From the NCBI GenBank assembly GCA_964036295.1, contig OZ038467.1, positions 4,159,501 through 4,223,500 of the forward strand: DNA of 64,000 nucleotides. Direction: 5' to 3'. The translations under genes were made by a program, and so were the position numbers. This document shows positions 31,950 to 45,600 of the stretch, one piece after another (positions within the stretch are counted from its first letter, which is position 1; every line of letters begins with the position of its first letter). The stretch is from Plumapathes pennacea. Lineage: Eukaryota; Cnidaria; Anthozoa; Antipatharia; Myriopathidae. The notes beneath the pieces were generated by a model. It was given only the letters and a program-made list of their open reading frames with translations. It ran no database searches and was not told the origin of the DNA.

Positions 31950-33549
31950 ATGGAATTGCTTAGACTTTTTCTGCTTCCCTTGTTCCTTTTTGCTTTAACA
32001 AAAGCCGCAGAGGAAGACTTCAAGATTGAAGTTACTGAAAAGCCGGCTGAAGATTGTGAGAGGAAAACGGAAGACGGAGATTATTTGAGCGTTCATTACA
32101 CTGGTACGTTCGCCAACAATGGCGAGAAGTTCGACTCGAGTAGGGATCGCGATGAACCATTTTCTTTCGTTCTTGGACAGAAGCAAGTCATCCCAGGTTA
32201 CGAGAAAGGTCTTCAGGGGATGTGCGTCGGAGAGAAAAGGAAACTGACTGTACCCCCTGAAATGGGTAAGTCAGTAGTTTGGTGACCGTGATTCACCGTG
32301 AACAGCTTATGAGTACCTAACTTTCAGGTCACGAAATATTATATAAATCGTGAAAGTTTCACATCCTTTGTAAGAAAGATTTATTTCGTTAGTCTCGCCG
32401 AAATATTTCATGGATATAAAGACAAACCTGGGTTTCTAACCAAAGTCAGTTTTGTGACCATAACAAGATCCATGCTTTCTAAATATTTAATCTTAGCCAT
32501 TTTTTGTGTCGAAGCTTGCCAGTAAAATACTCTTTTATGCACTCTGAAGTCCTTTTCAACGGTGCGTGCATTACGCAGCGATAGTCTTTGAGCGGCTAAC
32601 GTGCCCCGATTTCGAAAAATCCTTCACAAAATAACACTATTAGGCAGGGTCTGATGATTTTAGTTTTTTTTTTTTTTTTTTTTTTTCAAACTCACAAGCA
32701 TAGCAAACACTGTTATTAGCCGCAAAGAGTGGTTTTGCGGTCTTACTTTGACCAATTTGGGGTGAACTAAGAGATTCAAATGAAAGTCCAAAAGCTTTAT
32801 TTTATCCGAGTTGTATCCAAACCGGCGTTTACTCCAGCCATTCGTGTGCCGGCCGGATCAGCAAAAGAAGGTCGAAGTGATCAATACTGTCCAATGGCTG
32901 CAGGCCTGATCGCTTTCATGACTGGGCCATAAATATCACATCTGGAACATTTAACATTTAAGATGCAATATAGTTGTTTAACGTGTCGTTCGACAGGACC
33001 TACTACGTTGCTTCAAGCTAGTGACACTTTCCGTTTGGTGCCATGATCCAATCAGTGCAAAGATATTGAAATGAGAGACGGTCAGCGGAGGCCGAGGTCG
33101 AGCGAAATATTCATGATCGCGTTCAACACAACTGTTCTGTTCGCTTTTGCTTGCCGGCGGGCACTTTTTTCCATGCCCGCCCTGAAGCGCGATGTTCCCA
33201 AGTAAATTTGTTTTTGTTTATCTTCTATACAGCATATGGCGAGCATGGTTACGGCGACATGATACCTCCCAATGCGACCCTGGTTTTTGACATCGAGCTC
33301 ATGAAGCTTCAAAACGGCACTGAAGCTCCAAAGCACGCACCACCAAACGTTTTCGGCATGATCGACAAAGATGGCGACAAAAAGATCACCAAGGAGGAAG
33401 TGAAAGACTACTTCGCTCACTTGAGCAACCCGACCTCCGAAGAAGCCGCAGAGAAACGAGCTGCGGAAGTATTTGAGAAGGAAGACGCAGACAAAGATGG
33501 GTTTATTTCTTTCGAAGAGTTCAGTGGACCGAAGCACGAAGAACTGTAG
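31950..33549 (+). CDS. FKBP14: FKBP14-like ER peptidyl-prolyl isomerase with EF-hands (2 exons)
   Basis: ER-lumen PPIase of the FKBP14/FKBP7 type, which assists folding of collagens and other secreted proteins. Exons 31950-32265 and 33233-33549 join in phase (ATGG|gt ... ag|CATATGG) to give 210 aa (human 211). A signal peptide ([19 protein letters not shown]) is followed by an FKBP domain, residues about 25-130 ([44 protein letters not shown]). Two EF-hand loops follow at 150-161 ([12 protein letters not shown]) and 190-201 ([12 protein letters not shown]), then a C-terminal HEEL retention signal. The residue normally Trp in the GW(E/D) pocket motif is Tyr (GYEKG), so catalytic strength may differ. 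Two AATAAA signals follow at 33739 and 33747. The gene converges on CLIP1 with about 1.1 kb between the stops. The start ATG is fixed by the signal peptide. Confidence 0.95.
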
Positions 33550-33738
33550 GGACAAGGATTGGACGAGTTTTCTAATTTCAATATATTTTTGTAGAGTTGT
33601 GACATCACTGCCAATGGTCAATAATAGGTTTCAACCAATGGATTGCAACTAGAGTTCTAAGGAATATGTTATTTTGCACGTGCGCTTGGCTCAACACCAT
33701 TGCAGGTATTTAAAGGCGCAGTTTATCGCAACCAAACA

Positions 33739-33752
33739 AATAAAGAAATAAA
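33739..33752 (+). terminator. Polyadenylation signals of the FKBP14-like gene
   Basis: Two AATAAA hexamers, 33739-33744 and 33747-33752, about 190 bp after the stop codon on the same strand. Confidence 0.7.
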
Positions 33753-34580
33753 CAGACGTAAGTGAAGACTCAGCGAGACTCCGCAGTGTCTCTTGCCAAG
33801 ATTTGTTCCTTATACTTCACAAAGCACAGCGCAGAGGGCTTTCACTTGCTTCCTATATTTGATGTACCTACATGAAAGATACCACAAGACGATTTCATCG
33901 CAGGCGCGTGCAGGTACAGTATATAGGGTTTTACATAAGAGAAACCAAGTGAACTCTTCCAGTGCGCGCTGTGCACAAAGCACAGAAACAGACTTACGGG
34001 AGTGTTGTCGCCAAAATGTCTGAATTATCTTACTTGAAGAAGACCGAGTGACCAATGTCTATCTTTCGTTCATTCTCTCACCAGACATCTGAGAGTATCG
34101 AGAATTGGGTATTTGTTAGTATGGGCGTAGGAGCAAACAAACTACAAATTCTCCCGCTACAGCATTTGTGCATTTCTTCTACACTATTTATAACTGCACG
34201 AGATCAGGAATTAGTGAATGATTGAGTTGCCAATCGAATGTATATCTGGAAATGTGCAAAATATGTCGAAGGCTGCTTTTGGTTTCAACACAAAAATACA
34301 TAAAGTCAGTGACAAAACAGTAAACTACTTTACGGCTAGATAAGCCGATCTTCTCAAAATGATGTAAATGGTTGCCATTTGTTTTAGACTTTCGGTTGCC
34401 CTGAAAATGGCGGAAAGTCCCACCCACAGTCCTTTGCACGCCGAAACCCCGGCAACCACAAGCGTGGCAAGAAATGAGAGGAAAACTACACATTCTCCCG
34501 CTACAGCACAAAAACAAACATTCGCTTTATGCGAATGTGCTGTGTGGGACGCAATAAGGAACACCAGCAAGTTTTTGTTA
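33753..34580. other. Convergent gap between the FKBP14-like gene and CLIP1
   Basis: No supported gene. Short open frames on both strands (at most about 116 aa) show no recognised family. An inverted TTCTCCCGCTACAGCA word recurs at about 34150 and 34492 as a direct repeat. Confidence 0.45.
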
Positions 34581-34586
34581 TTTAAT
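34581..34586 (-). terminator. Possible CLIP1 polyadenylation signal
   Basis: ATTAAA on the minus strand about 64 bp past the proposed CLIP1 stop. It is a weak hexamer match whose position suits the proposed terminal exon. Confidence 0.3.
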
Positions 34587-34649
34587 TGCCAATTTAGGAT
34601 CACCTGGCGTAATAAATTTATCCAATTTAAACTTGATGCATAAGTAATT

Positions 34650-35801
34650 TTAGAAGGCACTCTAGTAAAATACAATAAATAGTTAGAAAAATACTACGAT
34701 TCTACTCACAAACTGAGTCAACTTTAGTATTAAAGCAGGACAATGGGCCGGTCAACAAGGTATGACTCGTCCTTTGTGAATTTTCATGACTCACTCAACA
34801 AATCACCTAAAATCACACACAAAATGACCAAGAAACATCGGTCATCTTTGCACCGAAATTAACAACATAAACGTTATAAGGTAAGCTTGTTACACAGTAC
34901 AAAACAAACCACAAATCATACCGCAGAACCGGCCAAGATACTGGTATTATGTTTTACGAATGTTAATACTAGGCAGTCTATAGTAACGTGACACTTAAGC
35001 TGGTCACAGTGCTTTCCAAATGACTGCCAAACATTTACTTATGAATAACAATCTGTTTACATTTATAAAAGAACATAATATTCCACTAATATTCGTAGGC
35101 CATCGTGTGGCCCTTCCTGCACCCCCCTTTACAGTGCCTTCAGCGAACAGCGTTCTTAGAGCAAAGCCATTATACTTCCAAGACTCTTACAAATTTACTT
35201 CGGAACATCACGCCTTGGGGCGGGAATTAGAACAAGTTAGCGAACAGCGTTCTTGGAAAAGAGCCCAATAACACTACCAAGAATCTTAGAAATCTATGTG
35301 GAACACCACGCCCGAGGGCAAACAAACGGCAAAAGCCGCCTCTGTCAACTCCTTTACAACATCCAACTTACAATTGTGATTTCTTACACTGACAGCAACA
35401 ACAATTGTCCCCATCTCTTTGCCAACTTAAAATCTTAAATAATCTGAAATTTATCTTGAGACCGCAGACGCTGTTTGTGTGCACACACTTAAGGCCGTAC
35501 AGCGTCACCATCTTGATATAAGTGGCTGCAAGGTTACGTCATGACCGACGTCAGCTTTCCTCTTCCTGAATTCTGAACTGACAGCAAAATAATAGTCCAA
35601 GACAGGCGGTCCAACATTGGTCCAACCTTGGTCTTAAAAGGTCTACAAGACAAGGGATTAATCGATGAGTGCATGGAAAAGAAACCCAAGGAGATATATT
35701 TTAGAATACTGTTTAGAGAACGTACCTCTTCATCGTCGCAGTCCGCTGTCCAGTGTCCAAAAACTGCAGAAGAAAAAAATAAACGTTAGTGGGAAATCAG
35801 G

Positions 35802-35844
<43 letters not shown>

Positions 35845-38800
35845 CAAACTACAGTCAACCTTCACACGTGTTACAGTACGGCCGCTCGCCCCGGTCCCCA
35901 TGGTGCTGCACACCGCCATCATCAAAGACAGAGGATTGGGTCGGGCAGTCATCTGTGTCGTGTTTGTCGAATTCGTCGCAGATGTCGCAGAACAGGCGCT
36001 GCTTGAAGCCAGGTCTCGGCCGATCCTCCAGATCAGACCTGACGCAGAAGAAAAGAGAGACAAAGAAAGAAAAAAACTGAATATGCAAAACGACAGACAA
36101 ACCAACCATCGGCGTTGTAGCACTACAACGTTCTCAGCGAGTTGCCTCGCAACGTTTAGGGTGCGTTCACACTGGAATCATTATTATGGGATCAATCGAC
36201 ATCCCGAAAATGCATTCTTGACGTCCCTTCCATTGGTCAGCGTTCGCCGCCATGGCTGTCTAACTTTTTCAGAATCAGAATACTGCACAATGTGCTGGTA
36301 AGCTGAAGCCACAGAATAGGGCACAAAGGCCACGGTGGTAACGGGCATTACCCCTTGATCAACCAAAAAAAAAAGAAAAATTGTGAGCCCAAGTAATAGC
36401 AATAACTTTTTCAGATTCGAGGTAGAAATTCACATCGTGTGCAAGCCTCGTATTTCTTGTGCACAATTTATGTTACAGCACATGTATTGAATTAACTTAT
36501 TCTTGGCAAAGTCTGGAGGTTTTACGATCGGCGATACACTGAACTACAAAATCTGCACTCGAATCCACGTGAAATGACCGCTGACTCAAAACTGAACTGA
36601 CCGCACGGCCGAATTAACAAATTTCCACACTGTCGGATCAATCGGTATCTAAAGCAGGTGTTACACTGGTCGATTTGCAACGACGATTTGCAACGACGAT
36701 TTGAAACGACGATTTGCTTCAAACTCGCGCAACGGTGTTGGAAGTCTTTGAATCGCTTTCAAAATGTTGCAACGCGTTGCAGCACTGTAAACATCGTGAA
36801 AAATCGTTCGCAATGGGGTGTTACACCTCAACGATTTTTAGCGCAACATCGTATCGTTGCAAATCGACCAGTGTAACACCACCTCAAGATCGTACCGGCG
36901 CGCGCGTTCACACTCCCAAGAGTGATAAACTCCAATTTTCTCCTTTAATATCTCACCAAAGATATATCATTACAGTATGAATAACTTGGCTTTTGATAGA
37001 TTGCTAAGACGACAGCTGATTGAAGTATTAATTCTCCCCACATCTCTCTTACATTTTCTTCTTGAATGGTTGGGAGAATCTGCACTTTGAGAACTTGGGA
37101 GTGAAAGGATTAATCAGATCTAGAAAAAAAGTGGACTGCTCACATCTGGTTCGCATTTAGCCTGGAACACTTATAGAACGATCTAACTACGTGGAGACAC
37201 GCACATCGCCGGTTCCCCATTGGCAGGAGTGTTAAAAATTCCTCGTACGACACCCGCAGCTAGAGCGCCTATTATCGAACGACCAAGACAAGTTTGATAT
37301 TAGGAGAAACGCCATGCCACCAGCAGCACCTGCTCGTTTAACCCGTGAAACAATAGTGCCAGCAGGTTTGAGAAAAACGGCAACAAATCACGAGCATCCA
37401 CATGATACGCGCGACATGCGGCGTACTAACAGCCGAACTGTTGCTTTTCTTTTACTTGTTTTGTTGTGAAACATTCACTTGTTCAGTTAAAGTCGACTCC
37501 CATCTGCGATACGACCAGCCGCTATAATGGTTGTTTCGTTGGCCCATTTATCCAGCAAAAAGACCAAAGGAACTGACCTAAAATGGATCGTTCGAACCTT
37601 CAAGCTTCCTTGAATTTTGCTACACTATGATTAACTAACTAAAATCATTCTATAGTTATGGGATGAATTAGTTAAATCACTAACAGAACTGGCTGAACAT
37701 GGACCACCGATTTTGAGCCTTTGGTCTGGAATAGGTATCCTGGAAAATCAGCAAAACTCAAAAACCGCCGTGGAGCAGTACAGCGCGAATACAAAGAGAA
37801 ACAGTGAAGATGTGTGGAGCGAGTCCACACACACCATGAATCAACAGTAAGTCGGTCTGTTTTCCCTTGTGATGCTCTTTCTCTGTTTTTCCCTCTTTTT
37901 TCTGTTGATATTCTTTATACCATAAACAAGTAAAATATAATACAATTTGGATGCAGATCCACAATTTAAACTTTAACAACAGTATGAGTCGAGTAAACGT
38001 TTTCATGAGAAACTACAGTAGGTCTTCCAAGTATCGACCAGGCGAGGGTATTACAGTACTCAAACAACTTTGAAGGATAACATCGGCTTTGAATCTTGCT
38101 ATCATCCTACACTACTCAGGCAAAAATAAGGTAAAGGTAAGGCTTTTTTTTTTTCATATGGGCTGATTCTGTCCCCTAAATCATGCCAGGCTATTAGAGC
38201 CACGATTTAGGGAACCAGATAATCTGTCCTCCCGAAAGTAAGCCTTAGTTTTGGGGTTTTCCTTACTTTCGATTTACGCCAACTAACATAGTACGAACGC
38301 TGAGCAACGATGTCAGGTACGTATTTTCGCGTTGCCCGTTCAGAGAGTACAGAGAGCATCTCATACTCTCTTAGATCAAGTCCTTTCTGTTGCCTTTGGA
38401 AATAACCCGGAGCCAGTTCCTAGGCAGCAAAACCTTTGCTATCACAGTAGCACAAATTGAGTAAAAATAGTTTTACTTACAAGTCCAAGCCGTTTGCACT
38501 TGTTACTTCTCCGCTGACAAGAAGCTCGATTCGCTGCTCTGATTCCTCATTTTTCCTCTGTAAAAAAAAAAAAAAAAAAAAAAAGGAGAAATGCAGAAAA
38601 ATCGCGCTTATTCTAAAGATCTTTTCGTTAAACGCTTGATTCTGAACTTTAACTGAAAGCTTCGTCATCATCTTAAATCGTTTCATTCGCTGCAACAATG
38701 ACAGTCTCCCCACTGCAGAACCGGGGCATGCCATGTGATCAAAATGAGCGCGCCAACCAATCAGCTAGCGGGTGCCATTTCTCGATCCCCCAAAAAACAA

Positions 38801-39661
38801 TAATGATGAAAGACTTGATTGTATTCTTAGACTCGTGCCCTCCAGGCCGAGTAACAAGATAGCAAAGTTTCAGTATCAGCACAGCTCTCGTGCTTTTTTT
38901 TTTTCCTTTTTTTTTTTTCCAAACAAAATATCCTCTTCTTTTTACTCACCTTCAGGTCCACGATGACTGAATTTAAGAAGTCAATCTGAAATGAAAAAAT
39001 ACCGATAACAATTTCATGCCTCACATGTACAAATCTCTGTTGATAAAACCTCACAGAGCAGATACAGTAGACACACAGCCTCACCTCAGCATGAGCTTCG
39101 TCTTTCTCAGAAGTCACGGCCGCCAGTTTCTTTTCAAGCTCCGTTGTATCTGAGAGAAAAAGACTCGTGATCACGAGAAAACTATACTCCTTATCGTGTA
39201 ACTATAACAAACAATCAAGAAAAAACACGATGGATGTTTTGTCTGCATGGCAAGTGCTACTGATGCATCGATCAATTCCAGCTGTTGCCATCGCAATCTC
39301 CTCTTCAAATGCCTGCCAAGCTAAAAGCTGATATAAAGGTACAGACACACGAAGCAATGGGTGGACACATCTCCTGAGCTCATAATACAAATTCTCCCAA
39401 CCATTTGAAAAGAAAATGTATGAGCGATGTAGTGAGAATTGATACGCCATTAAGCTTTTATCTGAGCAAACTATTGAGTGGCAAATTCTCCATACTAGAC
39501 TATATATTTGTGGTTAGAGACTGAAAGAGAAACTTGAAGTTGATAACTCGCAAGAGTGAAAGGATCAAGAATCAACTTTCATCTGTCAGGTAATGGTTGG
39601 CTGAGGTTTGACTAAGAGCGAATGCCCATATTATTTGACTTGAAACGAGTAACTTCTCATA

Positions 39662-39692
<31 letters not shown>

Positions 39693-42600
39693 CAAACAAA
39701 CAAACAAACAAAAGAAGAAAGAAAAAATCTTCTAACCACCAGCGGGAACTTTTTCTGAATCAGGACGAGTGACATCTCCACTGCTCGCAACCTGCTTCTT
39801 GAGAGTTTCGATCTGTTGAGACACAAGAAAGGCCAGTGTACAACGGTTTAGCAACAATTTGGACCAATAGAAGTGCAACAAACACTGCTGAAGAATCCAT
39901 GGGAAAACATATACTTCAAAGCATACGAATACGTCAGTTCAGTTCGTGCTGACACCACCAAGTCAAACATTCTTAACAGTAGCATCCGGGGCCCGCGGTT
40001 TTTCAAAGCACGATTAGGCTAATCCTGGATTAGGGGTAAACTTTCTTGTCATTTATAAGCCTGAAAATGTGAAGATTTTGTCCTGCAACAATTTCCTTGA
40101 TACGTTTTCAGCTAAAACAAGCTTTTTAATCCATATTTGAACAAAAGCCTGCATTTTATCGGCACAGAGGTCGTCAGAAAGAATTTCGTTAGTCCTGGAT
40201 TAGCTTAATCGGCTTTCGAAAAACCGGGCCCGGGACCTCATGAATAATTGCCTGACAACACCGGAGCCGCTGAAAACAACTTTTCTAAACTCGAAAGATA
40301 TATTTTCTCTCATACCGTGCCCTTGCATCGCAAGGAACGCGCTGTAAACAAATTTAATAAAACGTGACTGAAGCTCTAAAAATGAAGGTTTGTTTTCAGC
40401 GGCTCCTGTGGTTGCTAAGCATGACACGTGATTCGTGATGTCAGCTACAGGTCTAGAATAGAAGCAGCATATTCGAGCCGTTTCGGACTGATTGTCAAAG
40501 ATTGCCAGGTGACCACTTTGTGTAAGCTACGCATTTCGGTTGGTTGAAGCAAGGTTTGCTGAACATTTCCGGCCAATCAGGAGCAAGGGCAAAATAGCCA
40601 GCTGATCATGTATGCAAACAAGTGGCGACTGTGTTTGCGATTCATAGAACAGCCGACCTGAGTAAAATCACCTAAATCACAGCAACCCGCAACTTCATCG
40701 CAATCTCGGCAGCTTTAAATGTAAGCTTTCTTTCACAGTCCCTCACAACTCGTAAGCCTTCCATTCATTAATCTATATCCCTTTTGTCCGTTCAGTTTTA
40801 TTTTTTAAAACTTCAAACATCTTCCATCTCCTACCACGCAGGCCGCGACAACGCAGAGTTTAGCAGCTTCGTTCAGCGTTTAATATTCAAATGTCTTTTA
40901 TATTTTACACGAGTTTATGTGAATTTAACATAGTTTATATGTGGGCTGCCATCTATCTTTCCGCCACCATCTCTCCCAGATTTATCAGTTGCAGTTGTGC
41001 TTGTGAATCCTTTGCAAGAGCAAAGCATGGCATTGTTTCATTCAATGCCACTGGCAATCAAATATTTGAATCAGTATCACTGTTGAAGAATCCCAAGAAA
41101 TCTGGCCTTCATGTTTCAGTTTACTGAACTGAGCAAATGTCAGTCACTGCGTTAAACTCTCACACGGTGGTCATGGAGCCCCGATGATGACAACAGAACA
41201 TTTTCAAGTTCTCCGCTGAAGTGGGGACATCCTGAGTGGAAGGGAGGATTAGTTGGGCAATTGTGAACAAGTTGAGCTGTCGGTAGACTTACCTACCACA
41301 TCAGAAATCTTACCGACCACGTTCCCGACCATCACGTTACCGACAACATACCGACACCTACCGACCACATACCAGCAGTTCAACTTGTTCACAATTACCG
41401 ACTCGCATGAAATGAAAAGCCAGCGAGAACAGTCTTGATATACTCACTTCCTGTTTGTACTGCACCAGCTCCTGCTCTTTCCTCTTTACTAAGTTCTGAC
41501 TTGTACTCAAGTCTTGCCTGAGTTGGAGCTCCGCCTCGGCTGCAACTTTAGCGTTATTTTCCCTAACAAACAAACAAACAAACAAATAAAGAAAAAATAA
41601 ACATATACATACGTACAAAACGTCGTTTTCTCCATGTGTCACTCCATCGACTAACAACCAAATAACACTAACCACACGACTTGCAAGACATATTTTACTC
41701 GACGTGAAAGTTTTCTTTTTTACTTTATGACAACAGGTATATTGCAGAGATCCCTATCAACACACGGCTCTGTACCTCAATCTGCTTGCATCGAGCTCAG
41801 CCTTCAGATGGTCCACCTCTGCTTGTGTTCTCTTGAGAGCTTCTTCCGTCTAAACCAAACAACACAGAGAAGACAAGATCAAATGATCCACAAAACAAGG
41901 AAACAAGGAAACAAGGAAACAAACAAACAAACAAACAAACAAACACCCCACAACAGAAACCAAGATATGGTCAAGGGATTCATAAAACAGGAAAATGAAA
42001 AAGTAAACAGCTAATCCTGGATAGTTACTTCGAAATGTTGTCTTGATACCGAAAGATTTCTCTGAAACAAGGTTTACATGAAAAATCCTAACCTACAACG
42101 AGCTTTTCAGTTTGGCTTAATCAAGCTTTGCCGAACAACTCGACCAGTACCCCAGTGCGGCTGTGGGCGAACGCTTGAACAGTATACGGTGCACCGGCCA
42201 TGCTATCTTACCTTTTCACTGTCAGTTGTAAACGCCGAGTTCTCTTGGCGTAACAGTTCCAGTTGTTGTTTCATCTGCTGTAACTGCTCTTCCAAGGCAG
42301 TCACCTGACTTGACAGGGCGCTCTTGTCTGAACGAGCTTGCGTTCTTGATGTCCAAGGAGATGTAAACAAGAGACTCCGCGTGAATAAACCACGTTAACC
42401 TAAACCAAGTGTTATTCGTCTTTTTCGGTCTCCTGTATCCTCTGCTTCACAGTAGAACTGACACATCTAATCCTTCTTTCCCTTTCCTTTCCGTTTCCTT
42501 CCCTCCCATTTTGATCTCCTCCTTTTCTCTCTTCTCTTTTTTCTTACTCAGATACATGTGATACCAATAACCCACTTTCACACTCATACGCAGTTGATAA

Positions 42601-45600
42601 GGCTGACATTTCTGGCGGACCACAGGATGATCAAACACAGTGAACTGCTACAATGTTCATAATGCAATTGTGCAGGAACAAAACTAAGCTCAAGAGATGG
42701 AGAGATTTAATTCACAGTAACTCGTTTCTACGGGAAGGGAAAGGTGCTACTAGCTACTATGTGCATGAGTGTGAAAGTGATTTATTAAGTCCAAGCAGTG
42801 AAACTCACAAGTTCGTCTGTAGTTGAACCACCTGGGCTTGCCCGTCTGTAGACGATGCCCTCAGTTGATTTAATTGTTCCTCCTTTTGAGACGCAGCCGT
42901 CTTAATTTCTTCTATCTGTCGAACAAACCGAAACCGAACGACTATAATCAGAACAAAAACATTCACAGAAAAAACAAAAAAACAAGAAGAAAGTTCACTA
43001 GTGTTGAAGCCTGCACGGAAGACTTTGCCCGACAAAAAAAGACAACATACGAAATTATATACGGTTCACGTTGCTATGACAACTACTTTCACTGTCCAGA
43101 GATGCGAGAGAGCAAGTTTACAGACTGTCAGAAAGGGGTGTGGGTGTGGCGGTGAGAGGGGCGGAGGGGGGTAGGGGGTTGATTTGGGGACATTTACAAT
43201 TTAAAAGTGGCGCGCAATCTCGACGCTCAAACAGATATGACGTTCCTTATCTGATCGAAGTGGGTGTAGGGTGGGGTGGTGATTTCTGCAGCCAATAGAG
43301 ACTGGTACAAACTTATAAAGCAAGCGTATTTATGTAGCGAGCGCAGACACAATCGCAAGAGAATGGAAACTGTTTCGTTGTGGTTGCGCTTAGTTTGCGT
43401 ATGTGTGTGAACCAGGCTAAAAAGGTCGTGAAAACAGGAGAGGTTACTTTGCAATACACAGTGCAGTGGTCACCATACCTCCTTCTGTAGCGACACAAAA
43501 GTCGCGTTCACATCCTTGAGTTCTGACTCCACCTCAAGTTTTCTTTTCTCGACGTTCTCTTTTTCAGTCTTTATTTTCTGCAGCTCGTCCTCTTTTTCCT
43601 TGTGCGTCTAAATGAGAATAAACAACAAGCGTACAGCAGGTGTTTTGACTTCTTCAACAAAAGAATCTTGCAAACACCTTAAAAAGCCTTGTGGCCTCTT
43701 GAATCTTGGATTAGGATTAGATATTTTAAAAAGCGCTTTTGGATGACTGTCGAAAACCAAAACAAAAGCAATCACAGCGCTTAGAAATACGCGCAAAACC
43801 TAAAGAAAAACCAAGTCATTGCGATTGGTTTTACTGTCCAATCAGTAGTGTGAGAACACATCATCGCCACTTGCTTTCTTGCGTGAGAACATCGCAACCG
43901 GGTTTTGCTTTCGCTCTTGATTGGTTAAGAATGTTGCTAAAACTTGTTCGGACCAATCGGAAAACGTAGAAACGCAAAAGCAAAGCAATCACAAGATTAC
44001 TTTCGACAGTCATGCGAAAGCGGCTCTGTGTGTGCCTGAGTGAGTGTGAGATTGTGTAAGTAGTTACTGGGTCCTCTCAGTTCAACACTTACAGTACATG
44101 TTCCCTGTGTTTATTATTTGATTCATGTATTTTTGTCTACTTAGTCTTGTTTCATCATATTCCCTGGGAAACCTGACTCGAATAGTTCTTACTACTTCAG
44201 GTCTCCCAGTATTAGTATTACTCATTATTGTAAACAGAAATTTATTTATTTTTATCTTTGTTACAGTCATTATTGTTACATTGTTTACCCAAACCAATAA
44301 TAAAGGATAACAGATATAAATAATCTTACCTTCAGTGCATTTTCGTTAGACTTCGCGAGTTCCTGGTGCTGTTCAGTTAGGGATTGATATTTTGCTGCCA
44401 GCTCCTCGTGCTTTCTCTCCACATCTCCCTGAGATTCTGCCATGAGACTCGTCTCAGCCGACAGTGCTTTGAGCTCCTCAGAAACCTTGGAGAGCTCACT
44501 ACGAGTAGCTTCATATTCAGACTCGATACTGGCACACTGGGCCTAACAAAATAACAAACAATGTTACAGAAATAAGTAGCATTGTTTCACACCTCCCTCC
44601 CCTCCCCTCCCCTTTCCTTGAGCTTCTGTCCTGCTACAGTAGAACCCCGCTATATCGATCAGAATCCGCCTCGGTAGAAATTAGTCTTTGTAGGACCTCG
44701 CTATCTCAAACTATTTCTCGCTTTTCTTGAGAGTTAAAAATAACGGGGTTTTATTATATACATACTGAGACATACTCACGAAAAAGCCATATCGTAAAAT
44801 TTCGTACGCAAATGAGTTCTAGCCAATGAGAGGCCGCGAACGACGCTTTTCACACGTTAAAAAAATCGTTCGTCCAATCACAAGCTGCGAACGACGATTT
44901 TTCACTACTTTTAAAGGGTTTCCCGGTCCCATCATAAATGTCTCAGTATGTATATAATAAACAGAAAACATCATGGAAAGTGCTTTGTACAGTTTTTATT
45001 CACTCGTTGTTTCGTATCATAAAACTCACTCGCTCGCAAAGCCTCGCTCGTTCGTTTTATGATACTTCACAACTCGTGAATAAAAACCGTACGCGCGCAC
45101 TTTCCATGAAGTAATCTCTATGTACTACATTCCTCTCTTTCCCCTACTCCCTCCGCACAGCTATTCCCACTCCTTTCCTCCTCTTTCTTTCTCATTTTTG
45201 TCCTCTTTTCTCTCCTCCCTCTCTCCCTTTCCCATCCCATCCATGAATATTGCTCTCATGTATTCTTTCTTAACTCCAACATCATTCTTCCTTCCACTTC
45301 TCTTATTAGCTTGACCACAAAGTTCGATACATCATTTCAAGTTTAGTTTCGGAACTTTCTACTCCTGACCACCAACCTTCAAGCTGTTCCTTTCTTGTGT
45401 TGTTTCTTCATGTGCGGATTTCGCGCTCTTCAACTCCTGTGTGAGGGTGCCTATCTGCTCGCCACATTTATCAAGCTTCACTTGTATGGCCGACACCTCT
45501 TGATATTTAGAAGTTTTCAGCTCCTAGCCAAATGGGACAAGAAACATGTCACAAAATGCGCTGGTACATAAAGCCGTTTTCGGATAACTGTCGTGGATTG

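Noticed and set aside
35797..36123. 108-codon minus-strand ORF across the zinc-knuckle exon
   Set aside because: Out of frame with the conserved CDICDEF reading. The real exon is 35860-36038, and the tail of this frame translates the GACA array.
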